Source: Pampus argenteus
Lineage: Eukaryota; Chordata; Actinopteri; Scombriformes; Stromateidae
Reading direction: 5' to 3'
DNA: 64,000 nt
Assembly: GCA_036937835.1 (NCBI GenBank)
Contig: CM072873.1
Span: forward strand, 7,152,001-7,216,000
Shown here in pieces: positions 23,742 through 36,086 of the stretch. Position 1 is the first letter of the stretch. Every line of letters starts with the position of its first letter. The notes beneath the pieces are model-generated. The model made no database searches. It had not been told where the DNA came from and worked only from the letters and a program-made list of their open reading frames with translations. Made by a program: the position numbers and the translations under genes.

Positions 23742-25544
23742 GATTGAGGCTGTGTTGAAGTACAATGTTACACGAACCTATGCTGGCCAGAGCAACAGTT
23801 TGAGCATCCATGTTGAAAATGAACAGAATTTTCTTTAAATTTCTTGAAGGGAGGGGCATTTTGCAGGCAGGTTAAGTAGAAAGCTAAGCATGGTTAGTTG
23901 TCCAGATTCTAGTAGAATATACACTGTATAAAAGTGTGACTGTTTCTCATCAGCTTCTAGTTCCAGTCCATCGACACCATGTCGCTAATGTTAACAACCT
24001 TTGTCCATGTATTGTTGTGTAACTAACTTTATTTTCTGCCTCTCTTCACCAGGAGGTATGTTTGATGTTTCCTGCTGTTAGTTCCAGGAAACTTGATGCT
24101 GCTGAGGCACAACTGGCCTTGAACAATTTTCACACTCTCTTCTGTAATAAAGCTTGTTAATCAACCCGGCACATTTCTTTAAGCTTTCACCTCTGTTTAG
24201 TTGACAGTAGTAGTTTTTCCTGAATATGTATGCAAACACAACACTTAACTTTGTCACCACTGTAACAAAATCCTGTATTACAGTTCCAAATCCTTTAATG
24301 TGTGTAGCGAAAACATTCCCACCAGCTTTGTTCAGATTGTGTGGCTGGAGAAATATGAAGAGGGCACAGCTCAATGCCACCGTAGTGTAAAAAACAAAAA
24401 ACAGAACAGACGTCGTTTTCAATAGTCAGTTCCTAGAAAAATGAATCCATTGAGACATTTTTAAAATACAAATTGCAAATACACAACCGGTATGTAAGAT
24501 AACAACATTTGCAACAATTGCTCACACAGCCAGCAATGTTCAGTAGTGCGATTTTGACAACTTGTGTCGGTCCCGTGACCCTCGGTTGTCCCTTGTGGTT
24601 TCGTCATGGATGTATTAAGGAGAAATAGATATGGTGCCCCATCGATTCCTTTCGCTTTATATATTATGTGTTCAACTTGCTCTTCTACACATGGTAGAGG
24701 GTCTGTCTCAGCCCACCCAGGTTATCTCCCATTCATTTGTACAAATTACTTTACAGTGCACGTATCACTGACAATATTTTCCCAACAGTAACCTTGTTGG
24801 TTTGGCGGATCTTACTATGATTTACATTTCTGGCACTTTTCTGTCTCCTTTCTTTGTCTCCAAAGTCTCTTGACACTTGCTTCTTTATAAAAAAGGTTAC
24901 ATAGATAAATAAACCTGACCTTAAATGTCTGTGAACACATCACCAAGTGTAAAAAAAAATAAATAAAAAAAAAAGTCAAGAATTCAAGTAGAAGTGCTTA
25001 GAAAAAAAATATGTCTCATATCTTAAAGTCAAGGAGGTCTGGAAAAAAGAAAAGAAAATTCACATTAGCTCACTCAAACACAACCAGGAGGTTTGATAAC
25101 TAGGATTTAGCCCTGACATGAAAGTCATTCAAAAGACACGTGTAGTTTTGTTTTTTTATGTCAGCGTTGATTGAAGTTTCCTTTTATTAATTTACTAAAG
25201 TTACTTAACAACACGGTCGACTGCGAGGGGTCTTGGAGGTATAGTCACAATTTCTCAAGGTTTCACAGAATACATTGTCTTTCCCTCAGTTGTTCACACA
25301 TACAATGCAATACAATGCAATAAATACAATACAAGGGCTCTGGACTAGAAGCCAATTGTCATCAGCTGAGGCTTCCTCTCTTCTCAACCTTGCTCCTGTT
25401 CTTCAGGTCCTTGACTGCAGTGGAAGGCTCTGTGAGTCGAATGGTTGAATAGTGATGTTTTCAATCAGGCTGGTTTTACCGATGACTGTAGCTCGTTGGA
25501 TGAAATTACAGCAGGCGAGGTCTCCGGCAGCAAGTGGCAGAAAT
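23742..25544. other. Intergenic DNA, no gene seen
   Basis: AT-rich sequence with A-rich tracts near 24950-25010 and an ATGCAATACA-type tract at 25300-25332. The open frame at 24078-24422 on the minus strand begins with TTG and is not accepted as a gene. Confidence 0.5.
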
Positions 25545-25660
25545 CATAGACTGTAAAATAATGGACGGAACCACTGTGACGTCACCAATTAGTTTTTGGA
25601 ATCAGGTGCCATGCCCGCAGCCATGGATTTTTGGAGCCAGAAGTGACCATATCTGGGATA
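25545..25660 (-). repeat. Teleost repeat end (ATAGACTGTA...TGACGTCACC type), minus copy
   Basis: CATAGACTGTAAAATAATGG is followed by ACTGTGACGTCACCAATTAG, the reverse-complement start of a very common percomorph repeat that ends TATATACAGTCTATGG in the other orientation. Related copies are at 26530-27010 and 55760-56159. Confidence 0.6.
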
Positions 25661-26529
25661 TTTGGCCAATCACATTTGCTATGTTCATTTCATACACGGG
25701 GGGTTTCCCATCACGATGATGAGTTTTCCTCAGATGAAACTTTTTCTTGTCTGGGATGTTAAAAAAAAAAAAAAATTCAAATATAAATACAGCATCACAA
25801 TGATCTATACAATAACCATCTGCAGTTAAATACCGCTGTAGAACCATACAATGAAAGTAAATCAAAAAATGTGGTCATGTATTTTGCTTTAAAAATGTAT
25901 ATCTGAAATGATTTTTGAAGCTTAAATCTGCAACATGCACAAACACAAACAGTTTTTGAATGAAATAGTTGCTTCTTTTAATCTTCATGTTGCGGCATAC
26001 ACACACAGAATCCTAGTAATGATTGTGTTTAAAATAATACACACAAGCAGAGCTGCACATGTTATGATAAAATCCCAAACCCAGTGTGAACTACTTTATT
26101 ATGTTGTGGTAAATTCCATAGAAGCCGTGAGTGATGATAAAATATGCAAGCACTGTCTTTTGTCCTTTTGCAGAAGATTTATTAACTCCGACTCTTTATG
26201 TAGACTATAATAGCTGCAGAAGATATAGTGTATCTAAGGATCGTTCACTCAAGCTCTGCCCTTTTCCCAGCATCACTGTGAAGCGGTTTGTTGCATTGTT
26301 AAAACTTATTGCAGACGATAAAGGAATAGCCATGTCTGATGGAGAATCACTAATAAAGCTCCCTCCTGTAAATGGCACGTACAGTAATTTAACTAGGCAG
26401 CAATTTGTCCCTGTGAGGTGACTTAGTGCATTTCTAAACACAACGGGAGCTTAAAGGTGAACCTGCAGTAAAACCAGACGGGTAGCTCTGGGTCTTAAAA
26501 GTGTCTTATACCTGTATTCTCTATAAAGG

Positions 26530-27010
26530 CCAGTAGAGGGCGACTCCGCTGGGTGCAAACTGGAGTGAAGATTGAAAAGCAATTCTTCTTCTTCTCTTGA
26601 TTTATTACCTCAGCAAATATTTCCTAATGAGTTCATCGCTAGTTTTCATCAATAATGTTCACTTTGTAAATTATGGTTACTCAAACAGACAGATAAAGCA
26701 GGATACGGTTAGCATTAGCATTATCAGAGTTAACATGATTCATTGATACACCGTGCTAACCAAGATAGCAGCTTTGTCACCTAATAGAAGTCTGGTTCAG
26801 CATCCGGTTGTACTAAAAGAGACTCTAAAAGGAGAGCATTAGCATTATCAGGGTTAAGGTGATTCACTGATACAGCGTGCTAACCAAGATAGCAGTTAGC
26901 TTTAGGGTCAGCTCCACCCTTTCGTTCAAATATGTTCTTCTGGCTCCAAAAAAAACAAGATGGCGACGACCAGAATGCGAACAGCTGGCTTCAAAATGGT
27001 AGTCCAGTGT
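26530..27010 (+). repeat. Teleost repeat (GTAGAGGGCGACTCCGCTGG type), with internal duplication
   Basis: It begins with CAGTAGAGGGCGACTCCGCT, continues through TGATTTATTACCTCAGC and TTTCCTAATGAGTTCATCGC, and reaches ACAAGATGGCGACGACC near its end. This order is familiar from an abundant percomorph repeat. In this copy the middle carries a roughly 60-bp block present twice (26711-26772 and 26838-26896), which contains TTAGCATTATCAG and CGTGCTAACCAAGATAGCAG. Confidence 0.6.
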
Positions 27011-28248
27011 CAAAATGGTGAGTAAAACACACAGTAGGAATGTCTGAATGTTAGATGTTGCGTTCTCAAGGATGACAATGATGAGGAGAATGAAGAAAAG
27101 AAAATGAACTAGTTGTTTTAACTAAAATGAGTGCAGCTCATAGTGCTTCAGAGTAAGGACAGGACCAGAGGGGCTAAAGATAATACACTTTCCTGTGTGT
27201 GTGTCTATTAACTTAAAATGGAAACCAATGTACCTTATCAGCCCGCTTTTTTTCCCCCTGAATAGGCCTGGAGCCACACAACACCACTCCTTATTCAGGC
27301 ACCTCTCCTCCTTTGGCCCAGTTGTTTTTATATTTAGAAATTATTTGCAAATCTCCAGCGGACCTCCTTGATGACTCCAGACGTGACCAGGAGACCAGGT
27401 GACGCAAGCGCTAAGCCTCTATTGGTGATAAATGTGGCAGTAAATGCTTCTTTGTGTTTTCCAGGCCGTCCTGGCTCTATAGTGTAATAAATGCTTGAAA
27501 GATGATGGATACATCTTTGTATTTGATGATTTACTGAGAGGTTACTGCTGGGATTTCTTTTATGGCATAGTTTAGTCGAAAATAAAAAAACTCTGAATGG
27601 TTATATCACGCCTCTAAAACGGCTGTCGCTCAGGCAGTATCACAGTTGGCAGTGTAATATGTCATCATTTATCACGCTGAATGCTCCTCTCTATGGGCAA
27701 ATCAAATCAATGAAGACCTCGCTGTATGCTGATCATCTTTTTATTTTTGCTAATAATGTTCCCCCGAGAGGTCTTTACATGACAGAGGCATGGTGACTCC
27801 ATTGCCTCAATTATTCCAGAAGAGTGACTTAGGAGCAGAGCGAGACATATGGAGCTGTTAATATAGAAACAATATTCAGAAATGAGTCTATTTGACACAT
27901 TGGGAAAGTCTGGCGAGTAACAGCCATGGAACGAGATCAGAGAGTTTCCCTGATGAATCGAAAGCATTAGACAATCACATTACGCTGTGCAGCCGCGACA
28001 TCTTTCAGTCTATAATCTATATGCAAATATTCAACATCTTTCTTTTTTTAATTTTTTTTTATTTTTATTGCACCCTTTATGGGTCAGTGCGAATGTCAGT
28101 AAAGGACAGTTCTAACATTTTTCACAGAGGTGAGTATGTTGACCTTCAGCCCTCTAATAACAGTCACTGTTCTATTATTGATAATGTTGGCATAGTTTGT
28201 GCTGAATCATCCCTGCTGCAGGATGGATGGATTCTCATCAGATATATA

Positions 28249-28296
<48 letters not shown>

Positions 28297-31264
28297 CTCT
28301 CTGCGCTTATTCAAGCTGAATGCAATAAACAGAAATTAGCAGAGTGCATGAACAGGTGACTCTCTCTGCTCTCTGCTTGTGAACAATGACGACTGAATCT
28401 ATTTTAATTCAATCGCTCCATTGCAGGTCACTATCAGACTCACATTGGGAATCTTTCTGTTTCCCTGTTTTTTTTTTGTTTTTTTTTTGAGGTGTAAATA
28501 TTTGATGAGAGCCACCTCTGGGGGGTTTAAACATCCAACTGTTTCTCTGAGCCTCCCTCGTCATGCATGTCTTTGTGGGTATGGAAAGCCAGCCTGTGAG
28601 TGCTCATGCTGGCAAGACTATCCACTTTTGTATGAAATTTAGCGAGACTTATGGTTTACAAGTTAGGCTCTTCACTGACACTCTTATCCAGAATGACAGT
28701 TTCGTACAATAACTGCAGCCGTGAAGCAAGTCAACATTTGTGACTCTTAAGCAAAAAGCAGGACTTGTAGTGGTGAAAACCTAAAAAAACCTACTGCGGA
28801 TGTAAAGAGGCTCTTTTCTAATGTCACATCAAGAGCAGATACTGTAAAGCATGATATGAATGTTGTGCTGAAGTGTTGCCTGCAAAGAAACGTGTTCATT
28901 TAATATGCGTTTCAAGTGCAGTACAGTACAGTCCCAATTTTCCCAAATTATTCCTCACTGCTCCTGAACAGGTTTGTTTTCCGCTGTCATCTGATTGTAA
29001 CTGTAATGGTTGATATTAATTCTTTATGAGCAAAATTGCATTAAGGCATCTAAGCTTTATTTAGCATTGTTTTTTTTGTGTAAGTCAACTTCATTAACCC
29101 ACCGTGTGCCAGTACTCTGAAAGGATTGATTAATACTTCCACCTCAATGTACAAATAACTACTGTATGACATCACAGCCTCATTCATTAAAACAGTAAAA
29201 GTGCCTCGGCGGAATGAGGAGAAAAAGGAAAGGGTATACTAAAAGCTTAACCGCAATATAAAATAAATGTATATATATATATATATATACTTACCCAATA
29301 AAGCAAGATAAACAAGCCAATTAAGTATAAACAGTAATTTCAACTAAACAAACAAAGCCCTCTAATAGGCAATTTAGAGTCCCTCAATTTATATTTATAT
29401 TAATTAATAACAGGCTAAAGAATTATACATCAGTCTTTCCTGTTGCTAAACCAAAATCAGTGTGCTGCTAACTGATCTAAATCCAGAGGATATGATGTGA
29501 TATGTCATGACTGTCCCGTGTGTTTTATACATGTGTCATATATGTACCTGTATGTTTACTCTATGTGTAAATCTCTTGAAAGGAACTGCATAAGGATGCA
29601 AAATGAGTTTCAGTGAAAGTATCGTTCCTTTTATCCGTCTCCAGGATTCACATGCGCGGACACAAAGAATCACAGCATTCAGTGCACATAAAAACATGAC
29701 CATAAGCAATCTTTGGTAATTTAGCATTAGCTGGAAAGCTGATGTGAGGACCAATCGGGAGAAACGCGATTAAGTGATTAATATTCCTTTTTTAAAGCAG
29801 CTATAATCGATATTTTTCATAATAACGTTCTATCAAACTACAATATGTAATGCGAGAGGTGTCGCTTGTAGTGATGAAGCCAGAGAATTACCAGCGACTC
29901 TGCAGCCGCCGTCGGCTTTATGGAGCTTTTATAGTGAGTTTTTGCTGTAATATATAAATATTTGCTACTGGATTTTGCCCTTCCGTTTTTAAACAGTACA
30001 CTGCTGTGTGTGCTTCTGAAGTATTTTACATGTAAAAATAGGCGATGCCGTAACAGAATCTTTTTTTTTTTCATATTTGATCAGCGCTGCCTGATGTGAT
30101 AGCTGGATGCACTTGGATGGACGATATTTGCATAAAATTGAGGTTGAGTTGTGATCAGATCAGATTCCTCGTTTGATTTTATTCAGCATTTTGTAAAACT
30201 GGCCTTGATCCAAACTTTACCCTTTAAATCATTACCCTAGTGATTATTTCGCAGAAAATGATATAATAATACCTCAGGCCTGCTAATAAATAAAGAGTAA
30301 GTATAGAGCACACCTGTGATTCTATGTGCTGCGGTCAAATGAATCATCTCCACTTAATTTAGTCTCTGTTTGAAAGCAAAAACACAACTAATAATTTTTT
30401 TTTAACATACTTGCATATAAATTCAGGTGTCAAGGGGTTAAAACCGTTAAGGTCAAACTGTTTGGCATAGTGAGACTGAGACTGAGGAGGGCTACGTGTG
30501 TGTGTGTGTGTGTAAAGTGCAAACCAGTGCATCCTGACTTTCTAACTACCTGCCTGTGTGTTGCACCTTTTCCTTATGAAACAGTAATGCTCACTGAAAT
30601 TATGGCGAGGAACACCAGATTAAACATTAAAACTTCTTTAAGGCATCAGCGTTGACAGTCATTTAACGTGGGCATATCTACAGGCTACCGGGAGGCATAT
30701 CTCTACTACCAAAAAAATTGCAAAGTGATACGATTACGTAAGGACACAGTTTACTGGATCCAATTTCAAGAACACCGGAAATGACAATTAAAATCAAATC
30801 CAGACAATAACTTGCTGTAACCTGTGAAATGATTCCCCGCGCTACATGGAAATGAGAATCTCAATTGATGATAACAATGAATCAGAGCTCATTGGAAAAG
30901 TGGAAAATACAGTGTGATTTCCTCTGCACTAAACACGTTGATGTACTGCACACATCTAATGATCTTCGGCGTAATTAGACCTCATTATGTACAAATATGC
31001 CATGAGCTCGCTGTTGACGTCATTTATTTGTCTTTGGCCATGGGAGATGTGACTTGAATCTAAGTGAAGACTAATTGTCAGGTTGTGTTCATTAGTTCCT
31101 TTTTCATCACTGATACGGTGTTGTGTTAAGGCACTCGAGGCGATCGTGGCAGGATATTAGCACGGTGATGACTCACATTACGAGCTGGGTCCAATTAAGG
31201 AAGCGGAGAAAAAAAAACACCAAAATGCAAAGGCCATCTGTACAAAGGAGACTTCCAAGATCCC
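27011..31264. other. Intergenic DNA, no gene seen
   Basis: AT-rich sequence with a TA microsatellite (28255-28293), a TA tract (29271-29289) and a GT tract (30495-30511). No exon is supported. The frame at 27892-28359 lacks an ATG start and runs into the TA repeat. Confidence 0.5.
28255..28293. repeat. (TA)n microsatellite
   Basis: About 20 TA units that follow a GTGTGTATA lead-in. Confidence 0.95.
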
Positions 31265-31409
31265 TCACTTGAAGCATGAAATAAGATCTCTTACACATGG
31301 CCTGATTAAACACAGTATAGGCCAAAAACTCTGTCGACGTCTCCACGGCGCCGTTTGTTCTGATTCCCCTTCTTCATCGAGCCTCTCGCTTTCAGCCGTC
31401 ACTCCCTCC
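31265..31409 (-). other. Weak candidate terminal exon (open 47 codons to a stop)
   Basis: On the minus strand a good acceptor (CTCGTTTCTGCTTTCAG, immediately above 31409) precedes one base and 47 open codons, ending in TGA at 31265-31267. The first 25 codons are rich in Glu and Arg and GC-rich relative to their surroundings. A minus-strand AATAAA lies at 31023-31028. The product (beginning EGVTAESERLDEEGESEQTA) is not recognised. It is possible but unproven. Confidence 0.22.
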
Positions 31410-31826
31410 CTGAAAGCAGAAACGAGGGAGCCAAGTTGGACCAATCAGAGTAGATAATGCGCTTAAATCAACCAGTAGGTGTGAAAGCTGACCACTTGGG
31501 TTTCAGCTCCTCACTTCAAAGCCTCCGAATGTGTGCTTGACTCTCCTCATTAGCTCTGAAGTGTATACCACAAAATACTGCTTTCAGTGGTTAATCAATC
31601 GCATAATGAAAGTCTTAATGCCGTCTTGTGCCTTTGGGGCGGGCTCCAGAACAAGAACCAAAAACGTCAGTCTTTTCATATAACGTCCTCATTCCCGTCT
31701 CATCTTTTTTTTTTTCTTTCACCTAACTGGGAAATCATACATTGCATCATACAGTCAGTGACTTTACTGCAAAGCTACTGCGGCACCAAACAACACAAAG
31801 ACAATGTTCGTGACTCGCTGGTAAAC

Positions 31827-31998
31827 ATAGTGGAGCATTTAGCAGCAAAAGAGGCAGACGTTTCCCTCAGGAGTTGGTCGACATCAAACCAAAAGCTAAA
31901 AGAGAGCCAATATTACATTTATATTCATCTGGCAGCCAGACACACAACTCCAAACGAATGCTTATGTTGCTCTGTGTGCGCTGGATGTGTAAACCAGC
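31827..31998 (+). repeat. Interspersed teleost repeat, copy B
   Basis: It shares TAGTGGAGCATTTAGC, the TTTCCCTCAGGAGTTGG block and CTGGATGTGTAAAC with copy A at 7603-7712, in the same order and orientation. It lies inside the longest open frame of the intergenic region, which explains that frame as repeat-derived. Confidence 0.65.
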
Positions 31999-33845
31999 CA
32001 CTACTTGCTAACGTGCAACTTTATAAGGTGATGATTACCATATATATGAATGCAGATTCTGTAGGCGAGGAACAAGACTTTAGTATCAGCAGCATTCTGG
32101 TTGGGTGACGTCATTGCTGTGTTTATAGTTACTGTCAGATCCCGTTTGCCTCTTGTTACAGATCAGTATTACCATGCGGGAATGACTCTTCATTGTTGCC
32201 ACTTTTTATTTGTCACGGATGTTACCTGGCTGAAAATAACTGTGAATCAGTGCTGTTCATGGACACAGATGATGCCAAGTCTAGGCTTTATATTTATATA
32301 TATATATATCGAACTGCCTCTATGCTTTCATAGAGGCAGAGATGGAAGAAGGGAAGTGATGCCACTCTTCAGATAAAAAACCCAAACCATTCAGAGGAAA
32401 ATTACAATGTAAGTGTCATACATTTTGGATTGAAGAGCAAATAAAACCATGTGCCCTTATTGACAGACTGGCGAGGACACTCTGTGGCAACTGGACACCT
32501 GATTGCAAAATGTGTTATACTGTGTGTGTGTGTGTGTGTTGTGTGTGTGTGTTGTGTGATATTGAGGTTGATTGAAAAACCTAAACTATACTATATACTA
32601 TACTTTTCCATGCTGGACATGTAATTGAGCTCATTAAATATCGTGTAAAGGGATTGATCTGCTCCAGAGACATATTGCATAATCTGGTCGTAGTCGAGGA
32701 GGGAAAATCATTTGTGAAATAACCGCTTTTATTTTCGGGTTTAAATTGAATCTATCACATTCTCACTCTGGCTGAGTTCACCTTCAGTGGGGAGAAACTA
32801 TACTGTAGCACATCAACAGTTAAATAATTCGAGCAGACCTACGAACTAAAGTGGGACGAGAAATGGTGCAACTGAACCCTTTTGCCACGTTCTCTTCCTC
32901 CATTACGGCCCTTCTCGTGCTCTTCTGCAGAATTGCTTCTTTTTGGTGCAACACACATCGACCACTGGGAGCGCGCGCTGACCTGCGCAGGTCCTCACCA
33001 TAGAAACACAAGAAGAAGGTTCAAGGCACAGTAGGCAGGATGTTCCAAGAAGAAAATCTGATGAAATCGCTGGAAACTCGAGAGCAATAAAAACTGTGTG
33101 CTGCATGTGTGGAAATTTTACATAGACACATATCATACTTTAATGTATTGTGTGGTCAAGCGGAATCAAGTAAAGGTGTGTCTGTGATTTGACCAGGTGA
33201 AGCGTAGGAACATTTACAGGCCCAAGTTCTTTATTTAAACATTTGTTTTAGCCATTTACTGCTGGCTCTGTAATGGGACCACATTCCTTTTTTATTAAGC
33301 GTGTGTACAGTTATCTTACTGATGATTCTTTTCCATATCTCAGATGTTTTTTCATTATCCTCAACAGACTCGAGATAAAAGTGCTGATGAGTTACTAATG
33401 CCTTTTAACAATGAGAGAGTACACTTGTATTGTAAACTGTGGCTATTTCACGCGTTAACAAGACTCGCTGTGACCCAAGGTGTAAATTGGAGCACAACGG
33501 TGCAACTGATCTCTGCTCTTTATGAGAGCAGTTAATGTTTGTCATTTTATGTGCAGTTCCGAGGGGAATCCCTCCTATTATACGGTAGACTCATTTGTTA
33601 GCGTTAAGGATTGTCATTTAAAATGTAAATGGAGATCACAGCTAAGGTGATGCTGCTTAAGGCAATGAATTAAAGATGAGCTTGCATGTTAAAAGCGAAT
33701 CCTATAGCTTTGACAGAATGCAGCGCAGGAGGCTGTGATATATTATTACCATAACAACTGTTTCCTTTGAAACCCATTTTTCATGTAAGAGAGTTTTACC
33801 TTTTTTTTTTTTAATTCAGTCAATTCACTTTTCATGAATTGCAAC

Positions 33846-33879
33846 AAATCTTTTCTCCGTCCCAACGGAGAAAAGATTT
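33846..33879. repeat. Perfect 15-bp hairpin with 4-nt loop
   Basis: AAATCTTTTCTCCGT (33846-33860) and ACGGAGAAAAGATTT (33865-33879) are exact reverse complements around CCCA. It is far tighter than typical chance inverted repeats. No surrounding gene explains it. Confidence 0.95.
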
Positions 33880-34776
33880 TGGTCAGAAATCAAAAGGTGC
33901 CATCTGCCCGAGAGCCTTGTGTCAGCAGTTTAGCCATATCACATCTATCTAACACATCTCTCTGATCGAGACAAAACGCTCGGCCGCAATGACGGCTGGG
34001 GACCCGGAACAGTGGGTGGAGAGATACAATCCCAGCTCGGTGAGCGCTTTGATATGAGCCAAGACGTCCGACGATTACAGCAGCCCTGTCCTTTTGTGGT
34101 CGGGGCTGTTTTATCCCTTTTGGGGATACACCCTGCAGAAACCAGCTGGCTGCTGATGGAAAAAAAAACAACACATGCCTCTTTTACAGAGCAGTAAATC
34201 ATGCTCCACATGTATGTGATGGGATACTTGTGAAAAATGTATAAAAATGCTGAATGTATACCATGACGCCTGAGACGATGCTGCGAGCTGTCATTTTTTA
34301 CTGCCAGTATCATTACTCTGGGCGTTATGAAGAATATGCAACTCATTATTAATTTATGCTAAAAGGGAATTTATGTCTTTATTTTTTTTTTAGCCAAGAC
34401 TCTGTTGGAGTGTTTTGTCACTTCATCAAAGCACTCACCCGCTGACAGATGTCTCCTCCAAAAGGAAAACCACGTTACAGGCAGACATTATATTTACCAC
34501 CCGCGGTGACAGCACAGCCTCGGGAAGTACTCGTCCTCGGCCCAAATAGTGTAGAAAAACAAAAAAAAAAAACACCAGCAACGCAGAACATGTTATTAGG
34601 TTTTTTTTTTGTTCGGAACCAACACACATTGCTGACAGAGACAGTACGGGCTTTTTTATTTCGCCCGGAGCTAGCAGCAGACTCGACTGAACATAAATAA
34701 CACTTCTGAATCAGTGACTTACTGCTGTGTGTTCTCCAGCTTTCACCACCCCAACCAAGGCAATTATCACGAAGCA

Positions 34777-34783
<7 letters not shown>

Positions 34784-34808
<25 letters not shown>
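34784..34808. repeat. (GT)n microsatellite
   Basis: An uninterrupted GT tract. Confidence 0.95.
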
Positions 34809-34982
34809 CGTTTGAGTAGAGGGGTGCATTTCACGCTGAACTTCCCGAGGGGGAAAAAAAAAACCTTAAATCGTTGCGGTTAATCCTGTCAGAGGCATTT
34901 AGGATAAGCACATTATATTTCATTTCAATATGTGAAAGAGATGCTACACTGCCTTCGCATCTTCATATCTGCTTCAGCTCAT

Positions 34983-35025
34983 GTTCAATTCAATTCAACT
35001 TTATTAATCCCCATGGGAGGAAAAT
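34983..35025 (-). mobile_element. LINE 3' tail in minus orientation
   Basis: TTCAATTCAATTCAACTTTA runs into TTAATCCCCATGGGAGG. Read on the minus strand this is a GGGATTAATAAAG terminus followed by a TTGAA repeat, the same kind of non-LTR retrotransposon tail as at 21781-21826. Only the tail remains. Confidence 0.6.
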
Positions 35026-36044
35026 TGATTTAAAGGCAAAGAAGATAAGGGACGTAAAAAAAGCGGAGTCATGGTTTGACAGAGGGAACGAGAAGCGTGG
35101 CGAGAGCATTTCACGAAACGTACTTCATGCGGAGAACAGAGTGAAGACTTCGTTGTGTCAGCTCTGTTGTTTCTGGCCAGCTGCTTAAAGAGAGTGTTTC
35201 TGTCATGTTAAGGCATGCAAGAGAATAAAACATAGGCATAGGTAGGTGATGCATGCATAAATAGTTTTTTATATTAAATCGTGCAAACATGGTGAATTCA
35301 GGATATCTTGGAAAACAGCCTAGAGATTTTCATTTCCCAGACATCATCACAGACATCTTTTCCTGTGAGAGGCAATAATTTAGTTTTTTCCTTCTCTGCA
35401 ATCACAGCTCTTATGAAAGATTTGAACACATATTTACAACACAATCGATGTGCTTACTGACGTCCAGCTGCAGTCACAATGTATTGTATCTTTCTGTGTA
35501 ATCCTCCTCTCAGTCGTCTCAAAGCTTGAAACCCTTCTGTTACTCACTGATTGTTTTAATTATCTGCACGTCCTTTGAGACTGATAACAAGAGAAATACG
35601 TTTAAACCCTTACCTACAGCACCTAGCACGTAACCTGACGTACGTCAGATGTCACCAAGACAACGTCAGACAGGCTTTAAAATACGTCACAATAAGCTGT
35701 GATGAGATAATAAACCCTCCATATAGCTGTCTGAAGAGTGGGAGCCTGGTGCAGTCAGCACTGCTTTGCTGGATACTCCTTTTGGGAGAACAAAAAATGA
35801 AAGAAAGTTTTAAGAAAAACTCAAATAAAGGTAAAAAAAAAAATAAAAATTAGTTATTTAAAAGTATAGTTGGAAAACCGTAAAAAGTTGGCCAGTTAAA
35901 GTGTACTCTGGAAGATTAAAAACAAAAGGAAAAACTTTATATGACGATGATAATGTTCTGTGATAGGACTATTAAATTGAAAAACACCTTTAGGCTACAA
36001 AATATTATATTATAAACAATAAAACTCCACGGCAGCTGCAGCCC

Positions 36045-36051
36045 ACACACA

Positions 36052-36083
<32 letters not shown>
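36045..36083. repeat. (CA)n microsatellite
   Basis: A CA tract interrupted once by CGCG. Confidence 0.95.

Positions 36084-36086
<3 letters not shown>

Larger units (their letters stand above)
31999..34982. other. Intergenic DNA, no gene seen
   Basis: AT-rich sequence with a TA tract (32291-32309), a GT tract (32521-32557), a perfect hairpin (33846-33879) and a GT tract (34784-34808). Confidence 0.5.

Noticed and set aside
24078..24422. Minus-strand 114-codon open frame with a hydrophobic, signal-anchor-like N-terminus
   Set aside because: The frame begins with TTG and not ATG, has no Kozak context or splice-like edges, and resembles no family. Hydrophobic stretches are expected from T-rich DNA.
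27892..28359. 155-codon plus-strand frame
   Set aside because: It starts with TTG and its C-terminal third is translated TA microsatellite.
31587..32108. Longest open frame of the intergenic region (173 codons, plus strand)
   Set aside because: It starts with GTG, covers the interspersed repeat at 31827-31998, and gives no recognisable domain.
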